From Streptomyces sp. NRRL S-340 (lineage in GTDB: Bacteria; Actinomycetota; Actinomycetes; Streptomycetales; Streptomycetaceae), in the NCBI RefSeq assembly GCF_000720185.1, contig NZ_JOIY01000038.1, positions 1-64,000 of the forward strand: a stretch of 64,000 nucleotides of DNA, in the 5' to 3' direction. Below the pieces are notes generated by a model. The model did no database searches and had not been told where the DNA came from. It saw only the letters and a program-made list of their open reading frames with translations. How positions within the stretch are numbered: the first letter of the stretch is position 1; each line of letters begins with the position of its first letter. Below, piece after piece: positions 46,520-56,946 of the stretch. Position numbers and translations under genes: made by a program.

Positions 46520-46640
46520 AAGCCATACTTCCGGGTCACAGGCGCATCACGGGTACGCGTCACCGGGATGCGCCCCGAGGACGCGTCACCGGTGCGCGTG
46601 ACCGGCGGGCAGCACGGTGTGCGTCACCGGCCCGCGGCGC
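46520..46640. repeat. Degenerate ~13-bp repeats upstream of lipoate ligase
   Basis: GCGTCACCGG-type units recur between about 46550 and 46640 (for example at 46558, 46582, 46621), imperfect and unevenly spaced. No gene is in the gap. Confidence 0.5.
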
Positions 46641-46707
46641 GGCAGCCCGGGAACACGGCGGCCGGCCCGGGCGTTGTCCCCTGCGGCAGCAAGGGAGGCC
46701 CGGGAAA

Positions 46708-47772
46708 GTGCACGGTGAGTACAAGGTGCCCGGCGGCAAGCTCGTCGTCGTGGACGTGGAGTCCGAGGACGGCGTGCTGCGGCGGGTGCGCGTGGCGGGC
46801 GACTTCTTCCTGGAGCCGGACGAGGCACTCGACGCGGTCAACGGCGCGCTGGAGGGCGCCCCGGCCGACACCGACGCGGCGGGGCTCGCCGCCCGGATCG
46901 ACGCGGCCCTGCCCGAGGGCACCGTCATGTACGGGCTGACCTCGGAGGGCGTCGGGATCGCGGTGCGCCGCGCGCTGGCCCGTGCCACCGACTGGACCGA
47001 CTACGACTGGCAGCTGATCCACGAGGGCCCGCAGTCTCCCGCCCTGCACATGGCGCTGGACGAGGTGCTGACCGCCGAGGTCGCCGCGGGCCGCCGCCCG
47101 CCGACCCTGCGGGTGTGGGAGTGGGCCTCCCCCGCTGTGATCATCGGCAGCTTCCAGTCGCTGCGCAACGAGGTGGACGCCGACGGCGCCGCCCGGCACG
47201 GTATCGAGGTGGTGCGCCGCATCTCCGGCGGCGGCGCGATGTTCGTCGAGCCGGGCAACACGATCACGTACTCGCTGTCGGTCCCCGAGGCGCTCGTGCA
47301 GGGACTGTCCTTCCAGGACAGCTACGCGTATCTGGACGACTGGGTGCTGGGCGCCCTCGGCGACATGGGCATCCGCGCCTGGTACCAGCCGCTGAACGAC
47401 ATCGCCACCGACCAGGGCAAGATCGCGGGCGCCGCGCAGAAGCGGATCGTCGGTCCCGGCGGCGGGCCCGGCGCCGTGCTGCACCACGTGACCATGTCCT
47501 ACGACATCGACGCCGACAAGATGCTCGACGTGCTGCGGATCGGGCGGGAGAAGCTGTCCGACAAGGGCACGAGGAGCGCGAAGAAGCGGGTGGACCCGCT
47601 GCGCAGGCAGACCGGCCTGGCCCGCGAGACCGTCATCGAGCGGATGATCGAGTCCTTCGACGGGCGGTACGGGCTGACGGACGGCAAGGTCACCGGCGAG
47701 GAACTCGCCCGCGCCCGGGAACTGGCGCGCACCAAGTTCGGCACGTCCCAGTGGACGGCGCGCGTCCCCTGA
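46708..47772 (+). CDS. Lipoate-protein ligase family with N-terminal accessory domain
   Basis: 354 residues from a GTG at 46708; ribosome-site distance is imperfect (GGGAGG about 11 nt upstream). Residues ~1-85 resemble the LplA accessory (C-terminal/LplB) domain: GEYKVPGGKLVVVDVESEDG, GDFFLEP. Residues ~100-350 form the BPL/LplA catalytic domain with VVRRISGGGAMFVEPGNT (RRxSGGG) and KIAGAAQ (catalytic Lys). The order is reversed relative to E. coli LplA. It would attach lipoate or octanoate to E2 or H proteins; an alternative is a relative that transfers other acyl groups. Confidence 0.87.
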   Translation: MHGEYKVPGGKLVVVDVESEDGVLRRVRVAGDFFLEPDEALDAVNGALEGAPADTDAAGLAARIDAALPEGTVMYGLTSEGVGIAVRRALARATDWTDYDWQLIHEGPQSPALHMALDEVLTAEVAAGRRPPTLRVWEWASPAVIIGSFQSLRNEVDADGAARHGIEVVRRISGGGAMFVEPGNTITYSLSVPEALVQGLSFQDSYAYLDDWVLGALGDMGIRAWYQPLNDIATDQGKIAGAAQKRIVGPGGGPGAVLHHVTMSYDIDADKMLDVLRIGREKLSDKGTRSAKKRVDPLRRQTGLARETVIERMIESFDGRYGLTDGKVTGEELARARELARTKFGTSQWTARVP

Positions 47773-47944
47773 CGACCCCCGCCCCCTCGCGTCCTCCGCG
47801 CGCCCGGCCGGCGCCGGCCGCGTGAGCGCGCGAGCACGGAGCGAGTTGGCACTTCCGCCGCACAGGCGGGCGTGTGACACTGTCGTCCCGTCCACACTGC
47901 GGACGGCCCCCGCATCGTCCGTTCCCCCACACGAGAAGTGTGCC

Positions 47945-48670
47945 GTGCGTGATCTTCCCCTGCCGCTCGCACTCACCGCGCGGCTCAGCCCGGTCGTCGT
48001 AATCGCCTGTGCGGGCTGGGCGTTGACGTCCGGCCCGTTCGCCGCCCCGTCCGCCGACGGGCACGGCGCGGCCGGGCAGGGGGCCGGCGGCACCGGCACC
48101 CGGTCGGCCTCGTCGAACGGTTCGCCCCAGGTCCCCGGAGCGTCCTCGGCGTCGGCCGCGGCCGACCGGCCCAAGACCTACACGTCGGCCCCGGCGCCCT
48201 GCACCGCCGTCTCCACGAAGACCGTCACCGCGCTGGTGCCCGGTGCGAAGACGGCGGGCAAGGAGATCGCGTCGACGGACGAGAGCGTGCGCCGCACCTG
48301 TTCGTGGAACGCGCTCAAGGGCTACGACTACCGCTGGCTCGACGTGTCCTTCGAGGTGATGCGGTCCAACGAGGCGGCCACCACCGCCTACCAGCAGCGC
48401 ACGGGCGAGAAGAGCGGCGGCGGAGCGGTCCCGGGCCTCGGGGACGCCGCGTACTCGGTGGTGAACCTCACCACCGAGGACAAGCAGCAGACCCGGGAGG
48501 GCGTGGTGCTGGTCCGGGCCGCCAACGCGCTGGTGGTGGTGACGTACAACGGCAGCGACTTCGAGACGAAGAAGGCGCCCGCCACGGACGGGATCAACAA
48601 GGGCGCGATCAAGGCCGCCAGGGAGGCGGTGGCGGCGCTGGTGAACAGCGGGGGCGGCCAGGGGAACTGA
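47945..48670 (+). CDS. DUF3558-like exported protein of unknown function
   Basis: 241 residues from a GTG at 47945 (GAGAAG 6 nt upstream). N-terminus MRDLPLPLALTARLSPVVVIACAGWAL is a membrane anchor or signal; the ACAG is a possible but poor lipobox. A Gly/Ser/Ala-rich linker follows to about residue 80, then a compact domain: APCTAVSTKTVTALVPGA, RRTCSWNA, VPGLGDAAYSV and RAANALVVVTYNG, which is the pattern of DUF3558-type actinobacterial surface proteins (two Cys likely bonded). Function unknown. Confidence 0.72.
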   Translation: MRDLPLPLALTARLSPVVVIACAGWALTSGPFAAPSADGHGAAGQGAGGTGTRSASSNGSPQVPGASSASAAADRPKTYTSAPAPCTAVSTKTVTALVPGAKTAGKEIASTDESVRRTCSWNALKGYDYRWLDVSFEVMRSNEAATTAYQQRTGEKSGGGAVPGLGDAAYSVVNLTTEDKQQTREGVVLVRAANALVVVTYNGSDFETKKAPATDGINKGAIKAAREAVAALVNSGGGQGN

Positions 48671-48772
48671 CCGCCCCGTCCAGGTGCCCTCCCGTCCACG
48701 CCTGCGCCGGGCCGGGCCCGTCCCGCCGGACCGCCTCCTCCGTCCGGCCCGGCCGGCTCCGTCCGCCGCGTC

Positions 48773-50302
<1,530 letters not shown>

Positions 50303-50332
50303 GGACGGCCCCAATCGAGAAGGGGTGCTCGG

Positions 50333-51358
50333 CTATCCGGGGTTGACGACGGGGATGACCTCTCGGCCGTACGCGTCGATCACGGCTTCCCGCGCGTCGT
50401 GCATGGCGTACACGGCGAACTGGTCCACGCCCAGTTCGCGCAGCGCGTTCAGCTTCTCGATGTGCTGTGCGACCGGTCCGATCACGCAGAACCGGTCGAC
50501 GATCTCGTCGGGCACGAACGCGGTGTCCGGGTTGCCGCTGCGCCCGTGGTGCGCGTAGTCGTAGCCCTGGCGGGACTTGATGTAGTCGGTGAGGGCGCCG
50601 GGTACGGCGGCGGAGTGCTCGCCGTAGCGGGCGACCAGGTCGGCGACGTGGTTGCCGACCATGCCGCCGAACCACCGGCACTGCTCACGGGCGTGGGCGA
50701 GCGCCCCGGGCGAGTCGTCGGCGGTGACGTAGGCGGGTGCGGCCACGCACACCTTCACCTCGGCCGGGTCGCGTCCGGCGGCGACGGCGGCGTCCTTCAC
50801 CGCCTTGACCATGTACTCGGTGAGGTACAGGTCGGCGAGCTGGAGGATGAAGCCGTCGGCCTCCTCGCCCGCCATCTTCAGGGCCTTGGGCCCGTACGCG
50901 GCCATCCAGACGGGTACTTCGGCGCCCGGGCCGACCCAGGGGAAGCGGACGACCGTGCCGCCGCCGAGGTCGGCCTCCTCTCCCCTGCCCAGCGCCCGGA
51001 TGACCTTCATGGCCCCGCTGATGCGGGCCAGCGTATTGGGCTTGCGGCCGGCCACGCGCATCGCGGAGTCGCCGCGGCCGATGCCGCACACCGTGCGGTT
51101 GCCGAACATGTCGTTGAGGGTGGCGAAGGTGGAGGCGGTGACCTCCCAGGTGCGGGTGCCCGGGTTGGTGACCATCGGGCCGACGGTCAGGTGCTGCGTC
51201 CGGGCGAGGATCTGGCTGTGGATGACGAAGGGCTCCTGCCACAGCACGGCGGAGTCGAAGGTCCAGCCGTAGCGGAAGCCGTTGTGTTCGGCGCGCTGCA
51301 TCAGGCTGATGACGCGCGAGGCCGGCGGGTCGGTCTGCAGGACGAGTCCGAAGTCCAT
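50333..51358 (-). CDS. LLM-class flavin-dependent oxidoreductase of pyrimidine cluster
   Basis: 341 residues from the ATG at 51358. Luciferase-like TIM barrel: MDFGLVLQTDPPASRV, AEHNGFRYGWTFDSAVLWQEPF, VGPMVTNPGTRTWEVTAS, GIGRGDSAMR and VWMAAYGPKALKMAGEEADG. This matches F420- or FMN-dependent oxidoreductases that I recall as regularly linked to hydantoinases. It starts 11 bp after the dihydropyrimidinase stop and is clearly part of that operon. A possible substitute for the missing dihydropyrimidine dehydrogenase, or a monooxygenase related to RutA. Cofactor not determinable by eye. Confidence 0.9.
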   Translation of the reverse strand: MDFGLVLQTDPPASRVISLMQRAEHNGFRYGWTFDSAVLWQEPFVIHSQILARTQHLTVGPMVTNPGTRTWEVTASTFATLNDMFGNRTVCGIGRGDSAMRVAGRKPNTLARISGAMKVIRALGRGEEADLGGGTVVRFPWVGPGAEVPVWMAAYGPKALKMAGEEADGFILQLADLYLTEYMVKAVKDAAVAAGRDPAEVKVCVAAPAYVTADDSPGALAHAREQCRWFGGMVGNHVADLVARYGEHSAAVPGALTDYIKSRQGYDYAHHGRSGNPDTAFVPDEIVDRFCVIGPVAQHIEKLNALRELGVDQFAVYAMHDAREAVIDAYGREVIPVVNPG

Positions 51359-51369
51359 GGGCGCCGCTC

Positions 51370-52773
51370 CTAGTCGAGGTACTGGCAGGTGGAGCGCGGG
51401 GTGTAGACGCCGTGGCCGGCGCGTCCGGTGTACTCCCGCTCGGTGATGACGGGCTCGCCGCGCGAGAGCACGGTCTCGACGCGGCCGGTGACCCGTTTGC
51501 CCTCGTACGCCGAGTAGTCGACGTTCATGTGGTGTGTCGCCGCGGACAGGACCTGCTCGGCGTGCGGGTCGTAGACGACGACGTCGGCGTCGGCGCCCGG
51601 GGCGATGGTGCCCTTCTTCGGGTACAGGCCGAACATGCGGGCCGGGGCGGCGCAGGCGATCTCGATCCAGCGGCGGCGCGAGATGTGCCCGTCGACGACG
51701 GCCTGGTGGAGCAGGTCCATGCGGTTCTCCACGCCCGGCAGTCCGTTGGGGATCTTGGAGAAGTCGCCGCGGCCCAGCTCCTTCTGGCCGGTGAAGCAGA
51801 AGGGGCAGTGGTCGGTGGAGACCACCTGGAGGTCGTCGGAGCGCAGCCCCCGCCACAGGGCCGCCTGGTGGTCCCGGGGGCGCAGGGGTGTGCTGCACAC
51901 GTACTTCGCGCCCTCGAAGTCCGGTTCGGCGAGGTTGTCGGTGGACAGGAACAGGTACTGCGGGCAGGTCTCGCCGAAGACGGGCAGCCCCTCGTCGCGG
52001 GCCCGGGTCAGCTCGGCGACCGCCTCGCGCGCCGAGACGTGCACGACGTACAGCGGAGCGCCCGCCACCTGGGCGAGCCGGATCGCGCGGTGGGTGGCCT
52101 CGGCCTCCAGGAGCGCCTTGCGGACCTCGCCGTGGTGGCGCGGGTCGCTCTCGCCGCGGGCGAGGGCCTGGGCGACCAGGACGTCGATGGCCATGCCGTT
52201 CTCGGCGTGCATCATGATCAGCCCGCCGTTGCCGGCGGCGCGCTGCATGGCGCGCAGGATCTGCCCGTCGTCGCTGTAGAAGACCCCGGGATAGGCCATG
52301 AACTGCTTGAAGGAGGTCACGCCCTCCTCCACCAGCAGGTCCATCTCCTTGAGCGTCTCCTCGTTCACGTCGGAGACGATCATGTGGAAGCCGTAGTCGA
52401 CGGCGCAGTTGCCCTCGGCCTTGGCGTGCCAGGCGTCCAGTCCCTCGCGCAGGGTGCCGCCCCTGGACTGGATCGCGAAGTCGACGATGGTGGTGGTGCC
52501 GCCCCAGGCCGCGGCCCGGGTGCCGGTCTCGAAGGTGTCCGAGGCGTAGGTGCCGCCGAAGGGCATCTCCATGTGGGTGTGTCCGTCGACGCCGCCCGGG
52601 ATGACGTACTTGCCGGTGGCGTCGACGGTCCGCTCGGCGGTGAACGCCTCGGCGGCGGGGGTGCCGGACGCTGCGAGGGCGGCGATGCGGCCGTCCTCGA
52701 TCAGGACGTCGGCGTGCATCTCGTCGGCGGCGGTGATGACGAGGCCGCCGCGGATGACGGTACGGCTGCTCAT
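51370..52773 (-). CDS. hydA: Dihydropyrimidinase (D-hydantoinase)
   Basis: 467 residues. Binuclear metal site: H65-T-H67 in DGHTHMEMP, carboxylated Lys156 in TSFKQFMAYPG, HAENG, HVSAREAV and STDHCPF. Length and all ligands match active enzymes. It opens dihydrouracil, dihydrothymine or 5-substituted hydantoins to N-carbamoyl amino acids. It lies 32 bp after the amidase gene and 11 bp before the LLM gene. Confidence 0.96.
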   Translation of the reverse strand: MSSRTVIRGGLVITAADEMHADVLIEDGRIAALAASGTPAAEAFTAERTVDATGKYVIPGGVDGHTHMEMPFGGTYASDTFETGTRAAAWGGTTTIVDFAIQSRGGTLREGLDAWHAKAEGNCAVDYGFHMIVSDVNEETLKEMDLLVEEGVTSFKQFMAYPGVFYSDDGQILRAMQRAAGNGGLIMMHAENGMAIDVLVAQALARGESDPRHHGEVRKALLEAEATHRAIRLAQVAGAPLYVVHVSAREAVAELTRARDEGLPVFGETCPQYLFLSTDNLAEPDFEGAKYVCSTPLRPRDHQAALWRGLRSDDLQVVSTDHCPFCFTGQKELGRGDFSKIPNGLPGVENRMDLLHQAVVDGHISRRRWIEIACAAPARMFGLYPKKGTIAPGADADVVVYDPHAEQVLSAATHHMNVDYSAYEGKRVTGRVETVLSRGEPVITEREYTGRAGHGVYTPRSTCQYLD

Positions 52774-52805
52774 GGTCGCAACTCCTCCCGGTGGACGGGC
52801 GCCGG

Positions 52806-53648
52806 TCAGGGGGTGGTCAGCGGCGTGTACGCGCCCGGCGCCCGGTCGCGGTAGAACTGCCAGCGGTCGCGGACCTCTCGCAGCCTGGCCAGGTCCAGGT
52901 CGCGGACGACGAGTTCGGGTTCCTTGTCGCTCGCCACCTCGCCGACGAACCGCGCCTCGGGATCCACGAAGTACGACGTCCCGTAGAAGTCGTCGTCCCC
53001 GTACTCCTCGACGCCGACGCGGTTGATGGCGCCGACGAAGTACTCGTTGGCGACGGCCGCCGCCGGCTGTTCGAGCTGCCACAGGTAGCCGGACAGGCCG
53101 CGTGAGGTGGCCGACGGGTTGAAGACGATCTCCGCGCCGGCGAGGCCGAGCGCCCGCCAGCCCTCGGGGAAGTGCCGGTCGTAGCAGATGTAGACGCCGA
53201 CCTTGCCGACGGCGGTCTCGAAGACGGGCCAGCCGCTGTTGCCGGGCCGGAAGTAGAACTTCTCCCAGAAGCCGTGCACCTGCGGGATGTGGGTCTTGCG
53301 GTACTTGCCCAGGTAGGAGCCGTCCGCGTCGATCACGGCGGCGGTGTTGTAGAGGACCCCCGGCTGCTCCTCCTCGTACATCGGCAGGACGAGGACGATG
53401 CCCAGTTCCCGGGCGAGCGCCTGGAAGCGGCGGACGGTGGGGCCCTCGGGGATCCGTTCGGCGTACGCGTAGAACGCGGGGTCCTGGACCTGGCAGAAGT
53501 ACGGTCCGTAGAACAGCTCCTGGAAGCAGAGGACCTGGGCGCCCTGGGCTGCCGCGTCGCGCACCGCCTGCTCGTGCGCCGTGATCATGGACTCCTTGTC
53601 GCCGGTCCAGGCGGTCTGGAAGAGGGCGGCACGGATCACTCGGCTCAT
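52806..53648 (-). CDS. Beta-ureidopropionase-like amidase (nitrilase superfamily), copy 1
   Basis: 280 residues. Catalytic triad E44 (FQELFYGPYFC), K118 (GKYRKTH) and C155 ([13 protein letters not shown]). The lengths and register are identical to the second copy at 56943-57785. Hydrolyses N-carbamoyl-beta-alanine (from dihydrouracil) to beta-alanine, CO2 and ammonia, or N-carbamoyl amino acids from hydantoins. First gene of the operon with hydantoinase, LLM protein and permease. Confidence 0.93.
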   Translation of the reverse strand: MSRVIRAALFQTAWTGDKESMITAHEQAVRDAAAQGAQVLCFQELFYGPYFCQVQDPAFYAYAERIPEGPTVRRFQALARELGIVLVLPMYEEEQPGVLYNTAAVIDADGSYLGKYRKTHIPQVHGFWEKFYFRPGNSGWPVFETAVGKVGVYICYDRHFPEGWRALGLAGAEIVFNPSATSRGLSGYLWQLEQPAAAVANEYFVGAINRVGVEEYGDDDFYGTSYFVDPEARFVGEVASDKEPELVVRDLDLARLREVRDRWQFYRDRAPGAYTPLTTP

Positions 53649-53714
53649 CGGAACCTCCGCTGCTGGGTCGGTGTGCGGTGAGCGTAGGCAGGGGACGGGC
53701 CCGGTTTTGAGGTG

Positions 53715-53757
53715 CACGGTGTCACGTCCCCCGGGGTGCGGCGTGCCACCGTGTCAC
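53715..53757. promoter_or_regulatory. Two CACSGTGTCAC direct repeats upstream of amidase operon
   Basis: CACGGTGTCAC (53715-53725) and CACCGTGTCAC (53747-53757) are spaced 32 bp, three helical turns, in the 219-bp gap ahead of the amidase-hydantoinase operon. Direct-repeat, same-face sites suit a PucR-type regulator. Confidence 0.5.
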
Positions 53758-53867
53758 CCTGACGCCGTTCCATGTCTCACCGCCCTTGCCGTCCGCCGCT
53801 CGTCATGCCGTTTCCGTGTCCGCGTCCCCCGCCGCGTCCCCTCCCGCGTCCTGGCGTCCTGTCCCGC

Positions 53868-55607
53868 TCACTGCCGCTGCGCGTCGTGCGCGAGGAGCGC
53901 GATGTGCACCGAGGCGGCCTGTTCGAAGTCGTCGAGATCGACTCCCAGGCGGCTCTGTATGGCTTCCAGGCGGCGGTAGAGCGCGGGCCGCGAGACGTGG
54001 TGCAGGCGGGCGGTGCGGGACTTGTTGCGGCCGGTGGCGAGGTAGGTGCGCAGCACGTCCAGCAGGTCCCGCGCGGTGCCGCACAGCAGTCCGTCCAGCT
54101 CCCGCTCGGCGAAGGACTGCACCTGCGGGTCGTCGCGCAGCAGCCGGACCAGCCCGCGCAGGTGGACGTCCTTCAGCCGGACCACGGCCGGCAGGTCCCG
54201 GGTGGAGGCGGCGTCCCCCACGGCGTCGGCCACGTGCCGCGCCTCCCGCAGCCCGGCGGGTACGTCGTCCCAGCCCGCGCGGGCCTCTCCGGCCGCCACG
54301 ACCGGCCCGGCGTGCGGGGCGCCCGGGCCCGGGGGCGCCTGGTCCGGCCCGCCGTGTCCCGGGCCGGCGCACGGCCCGTCCGGCCCCGCGCGCAGCCGGG
54401 CCGCGAAGTGGGCGGTGAGGGTATCGGCGTCCTGGTCCCGGGGGAGGCTGAGGAGGACGGCGGTGAGGCCGGGGGACACTCCGGCGGCCAGGCCGGGCAG
54501 GCCCAGCAGCCGCAGCAACCGGTCGAGTCGGGCCGGGTCGGCGCCCCGTACGAACAGCGGCACGAAGGTGCGGCGGTTGACCGGGAGGCCGGCCGCCCGG
54601 GCCCGGGGCAGCAGCTGCCGGGCGGGCACGGCCTCGCCGATCAGGTCGGTCAGCAGGCTCTGCGCGGACTGTTCCTCCCAGGAGCCTCCCGCGGCGGCGC
54701 CGAGCATCCGGTGCAGGACCAGGGCCTCGGCGGCGCGGTCGGCCAGGAGCCGTCCGGCGGCGGCGTCCCCGCGGTGCCCGCAGAGCACGATCCGGCCCCA
54801 TGTCCCGCCTCGGCCGCCGAGTTCGGCGCGGATCCAGCCGTCGCCCTCGCTGCGGCCGGCCTGCCGGGCGATGCGCTCCCAGTCGCGCAGGACGTCGTCC
54901 ACCGCCGAGCGTTCCCCGGCGGTGGCGAGGACCCGGTGGGCGAGGTTGGTGACGACGACGGGACAGGCGCTGTGCCGGGCGATCTCGTCGAGCAGCGCCT
55001 GGAGCGGGGCGCCGGCGGTGATCAGGGCGGTGAGGGCGGTGCGCACGGCCTCCGAGAGGCTGACCGAGGCGAACTTCCGCCGCACCAGACGGGACTGGAC
55101 CTCCTCGGTCAGTTCGGCGAACGGGAAGGGCCGGTGCAGGACGACCAGCGGCAGCCCACACCGCTCGGCGGCCCGGCGCATCACCTCGGGCGGCGCGGGG
55201 AACGCCCGCCCGAGGCCCAGGACCACGGCCGCGGCCTCCGCGCGGTGCAGGGAGCGGATGTACTCGGCCTGTTTCTCCTCGTCCCCGGCGAGCAGCACGC
55301 CGGTGGTGAGCACCATCTCGCCGCCGCTGAGCATCACGCCGACGTCGGCGGCCTCGGCGACGTGCACCCAGCGCACGGGCCGGTCGAGCCGGTGCGCGCC
55401 GGCCACCACCTCGGGCTCCCCTGCGAGCACGCGCTCCAGGGCGAGCACCTGGCGGACGGACAGGGCGGACGGAACGGACGGGGCGGACGGGCCGGTCTCC
55501 GGCGCGGGGCGGGCGGCCGGTCCCGGGCGGCCGGGTTCCCGGGGGCCGCGGGCGGCCGGTCCCGGGCGGCCGTGGGCGGCCGGCGGCCGGTCCGAGGCGG
55601 TGGTCAT
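53868..55607 (-). CDS. PucR-family transcriptional regulator
   Basis: 579 residues from the ATG at 55607 (GGGAGTG 6 nt upstream). After a Pro/Gly-rich tail come the PucR N-domain (LSVRQVLALERVLAGEPEVVAG, VMLSGGEMVLTTG), a GGDEF-like middle region broken by a Pro/Gly insertion near residue 415-440, and the C-terminal helix-turn-helix (LLDVLRTYLATGRNKSRTARLHHVSRPALYRRLEAIQSRLG). PucR proteins control purine, pyrimidine or amino-acid catabolism. It sits between the aminotransferase unit and the hydantoinase operon, with all genes on one strand, and is the likely controller of both. Confidence 0.93.
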   Translation of the reverse strand: MTTASDRPPAAHGRPGPAARGPREPGRPGPAARPAPETGPSAPSVPSALSVRQVLALERVLAGEPEVVAGAHRLDRPVRWVHVAEAADVGVMLSGGEMVLTTGVLLAGDEEKQAEYIRSLHRAEAAAVVLGLGRAFPAPPEVMRRAAERCGLPLVVLHRPFPFAELTEEVQSRLVRRKFASVSLSEAVRTALTALITAGAPLQALLDEIARHSACPVVVTNLAHRVLATAGERSAVDDVLRDWERIARQAGRSEGDGWIRAELGGRGGTWGRIVLCGHRGDAAAGRLLADRAAEALVLHRMLGAAAGGSWEEQSAQSLLTDLIGEAVPARQLLPRARAAGLPVNRRTFVPLFVRGADPARLDRLLRLLGLPGLAAGVSPGLTAVLLSLPRDQDADTLTAHFAARLRAGPDGPCAGPGHGGPDQAPPGPGAPHAGPVVAAGEARAGWDDVPAGLREARHVADAVGDAASTRDLPAVVRLKDVHLRGLVRLLRDDPQVQSFAERELDGLLCGTARDLLDVLRTYLATGRNKSRTARLHHVSRPALYRRLEAIQSRLGVDLDDFEQAASVHIALLAHDAQRQ

Positions 55608-55662
55608 GGGCGGCACTCCCCTCTTCTCGCCTGGCGCCGCGGGGTGCGCCTCGGGCGCGCCC

Positions 55663-56946
55663 TCAGTGGGCGGCGCGCAGGGCGTCCGCCAGGATCGCGG
55701 CGCCCTCCTCGGCCTCGGCGACGGTCAGGGACAGCGGCGGGGCGATGCGCAGCGCGCTGGTGTCGTGGCCGCCGCCCTTGCCGATGAGGAGGCCGCCTTC
55801 CCTGGCCGCCTCCAGCACGGCGGCCGCGGCCTGCGGGTCCGCCTCGTCGGTGCCGGGCCGGGCCAGTTCGACGCCGATCATGAGCCCGCGTCCGCGTACC
55901 TCCCGTACGCCGGGCAGCCCCGCGGCGACGGCCCGCAGACGCTCGATGAGCAGTCCGCCGACCCGCCGGGCGTTGCCCTGGAGATCGTGTTCGACGAGGT
56001 GGTTGAGGTTGGCGAGGGCCGCGGCCATGGTGATCTGGGTGCCGCCGAACGTGGAGATGCTGTTGGCGTCCAGGCAGTTCATGATCTCGGCGCGGGCGAT
56101 GACCCCGCCGACGGACATGCCGTTGCCGATGCCCTTGGCGAAGGTGACGATGTCCGGCGGCCCGCTGCGCCCGTGCGCCTGCCAGCCCCAGAAGTGGTCG
56201 CCGGTGCGGCCCCAGCCGGTCTGCACCTCGTCGGCGATCCACAGGATGCCGTGTTCCTTCAGGACGTCCCGGAAGGCGGCGTACAGGCCGTCGGGCGGGG
56301 AGGTGAAGCCGCCGACCCCCTGGACGGGTTCGGCGATGAGCGCGGCGGGCGGGCGGGTGTGACCGAGGAGGTCCTTGAGGTCGTCGACGCAGGCCGCGAC
56401 GAACCCGGCGTCGTCCAGGTGCGCGAAGGGGCCGCGGGTGCGGACGCCGCCGTGGACGTACAGCGTCTGCAGCGGGGACAGGGAGCTGGGCGACCAGGAG
56501 CGGTTGCCGGTGATGCCGACCGTGCTGAAGGAGCGGCCGTGGTAGCTGTTGCGCATGGCCAGGACCGTGTTGCTGCGCCGGTACGCCGTCGCCAGCAGCA
56601 GCGCGGTGTCGTTGGCCTCGGTGCCCGAGGTGGTGAAGAAGACCCGGGCGTCCGGGATGCCGCTCAACTGGGCGATGCGCTCGGCCAGTTCGACCATCGG
56701 ACGGTTGAGGTAGAGGGTCGAGGAGTGGATGATCCGGGCGGCCTGCTCGCTCACCGCCTTGGTGACCTCGGGCAGCGCGTGCGCGGTCATGGTGGTCAGG
56801 ATGCCACCGAAGAAGTCCAGGTAGCGGCGGCCCTCGGCGTCCCAGACGTGGCGGCCCTCACCGTGGGTGATCTCCAGCGGGTCCTCGTAGTAGAGGGCGA
56901 GCCAGTCGGGCAGCACGGCCCGGTGACGGTCGTACAGGTCGTTCAC
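55663..56946 (-). CDS. Class III omega-aminotransferase (beta-alanine / 4-aminobutyrate type)
   Basis: 427 residues from a GTG at 56946 that overlaps the amidase stop by 4 bp. Class III fold: FFGGILTTMTAHALPEV, FTTSGTEANDTALLLA (phosphate loop), IADEVQTGWGRTG and the PLP lysine in VTFAKGIGNGMSVGG. In this cluster the donor is most likely beta-alanine or beta-aminoisobutyrate, giving malonate semialdehyde or its methyl analogue. It could also use GABA. Coupled to an amidase that makes such an amine. Confidence 0.92.
   Translation of the reverse strand: MNDLYDRHRAVLPDWLALYYEDPLEITHGEGRHVWDAEGRRYLDFFGGILTTMTAHALPEVTKAVSEQAARIIHSSTLYLNRPMVELAERIAQLSGIPDARVFFTTSGTEANDTALLLATAYRRSNTVLAMRNSYHGRSFSTVGITGNRSWSPSSLSPLQTLYVHGGVRTRGPFAHLDDAGFVAACVDDLKDLLGHTRPPAALIAEPVQGVGGFTSPPDGLYAAFRDVLKEHGILWIADEVQTGWGRTGDHFWGWQAHGRSGPPDIVTFAKGIGNGMSVGGVIARAEIMNCLDANSISTFGGTQITMAAALANLNHLVEHDLQGNARRVGGLLIERLRAVAAGLPGVREVRGRGLMIGVELARPGTDEADPQAAAAVLEAAREGGLLIGKGGGHDTSALRIAPPLSLTVAEAEEGAAILADALRAAH

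Noticed and set aside
51370-52773. Allantoinase
   Set aside because: Lysine/His motifs suit both, but neighbours (beta-ureidopropionases, beta-amino-acid aminotransferase) and length fit dihydropyrimidinase/hydantoinase better; no allantoate genes present.
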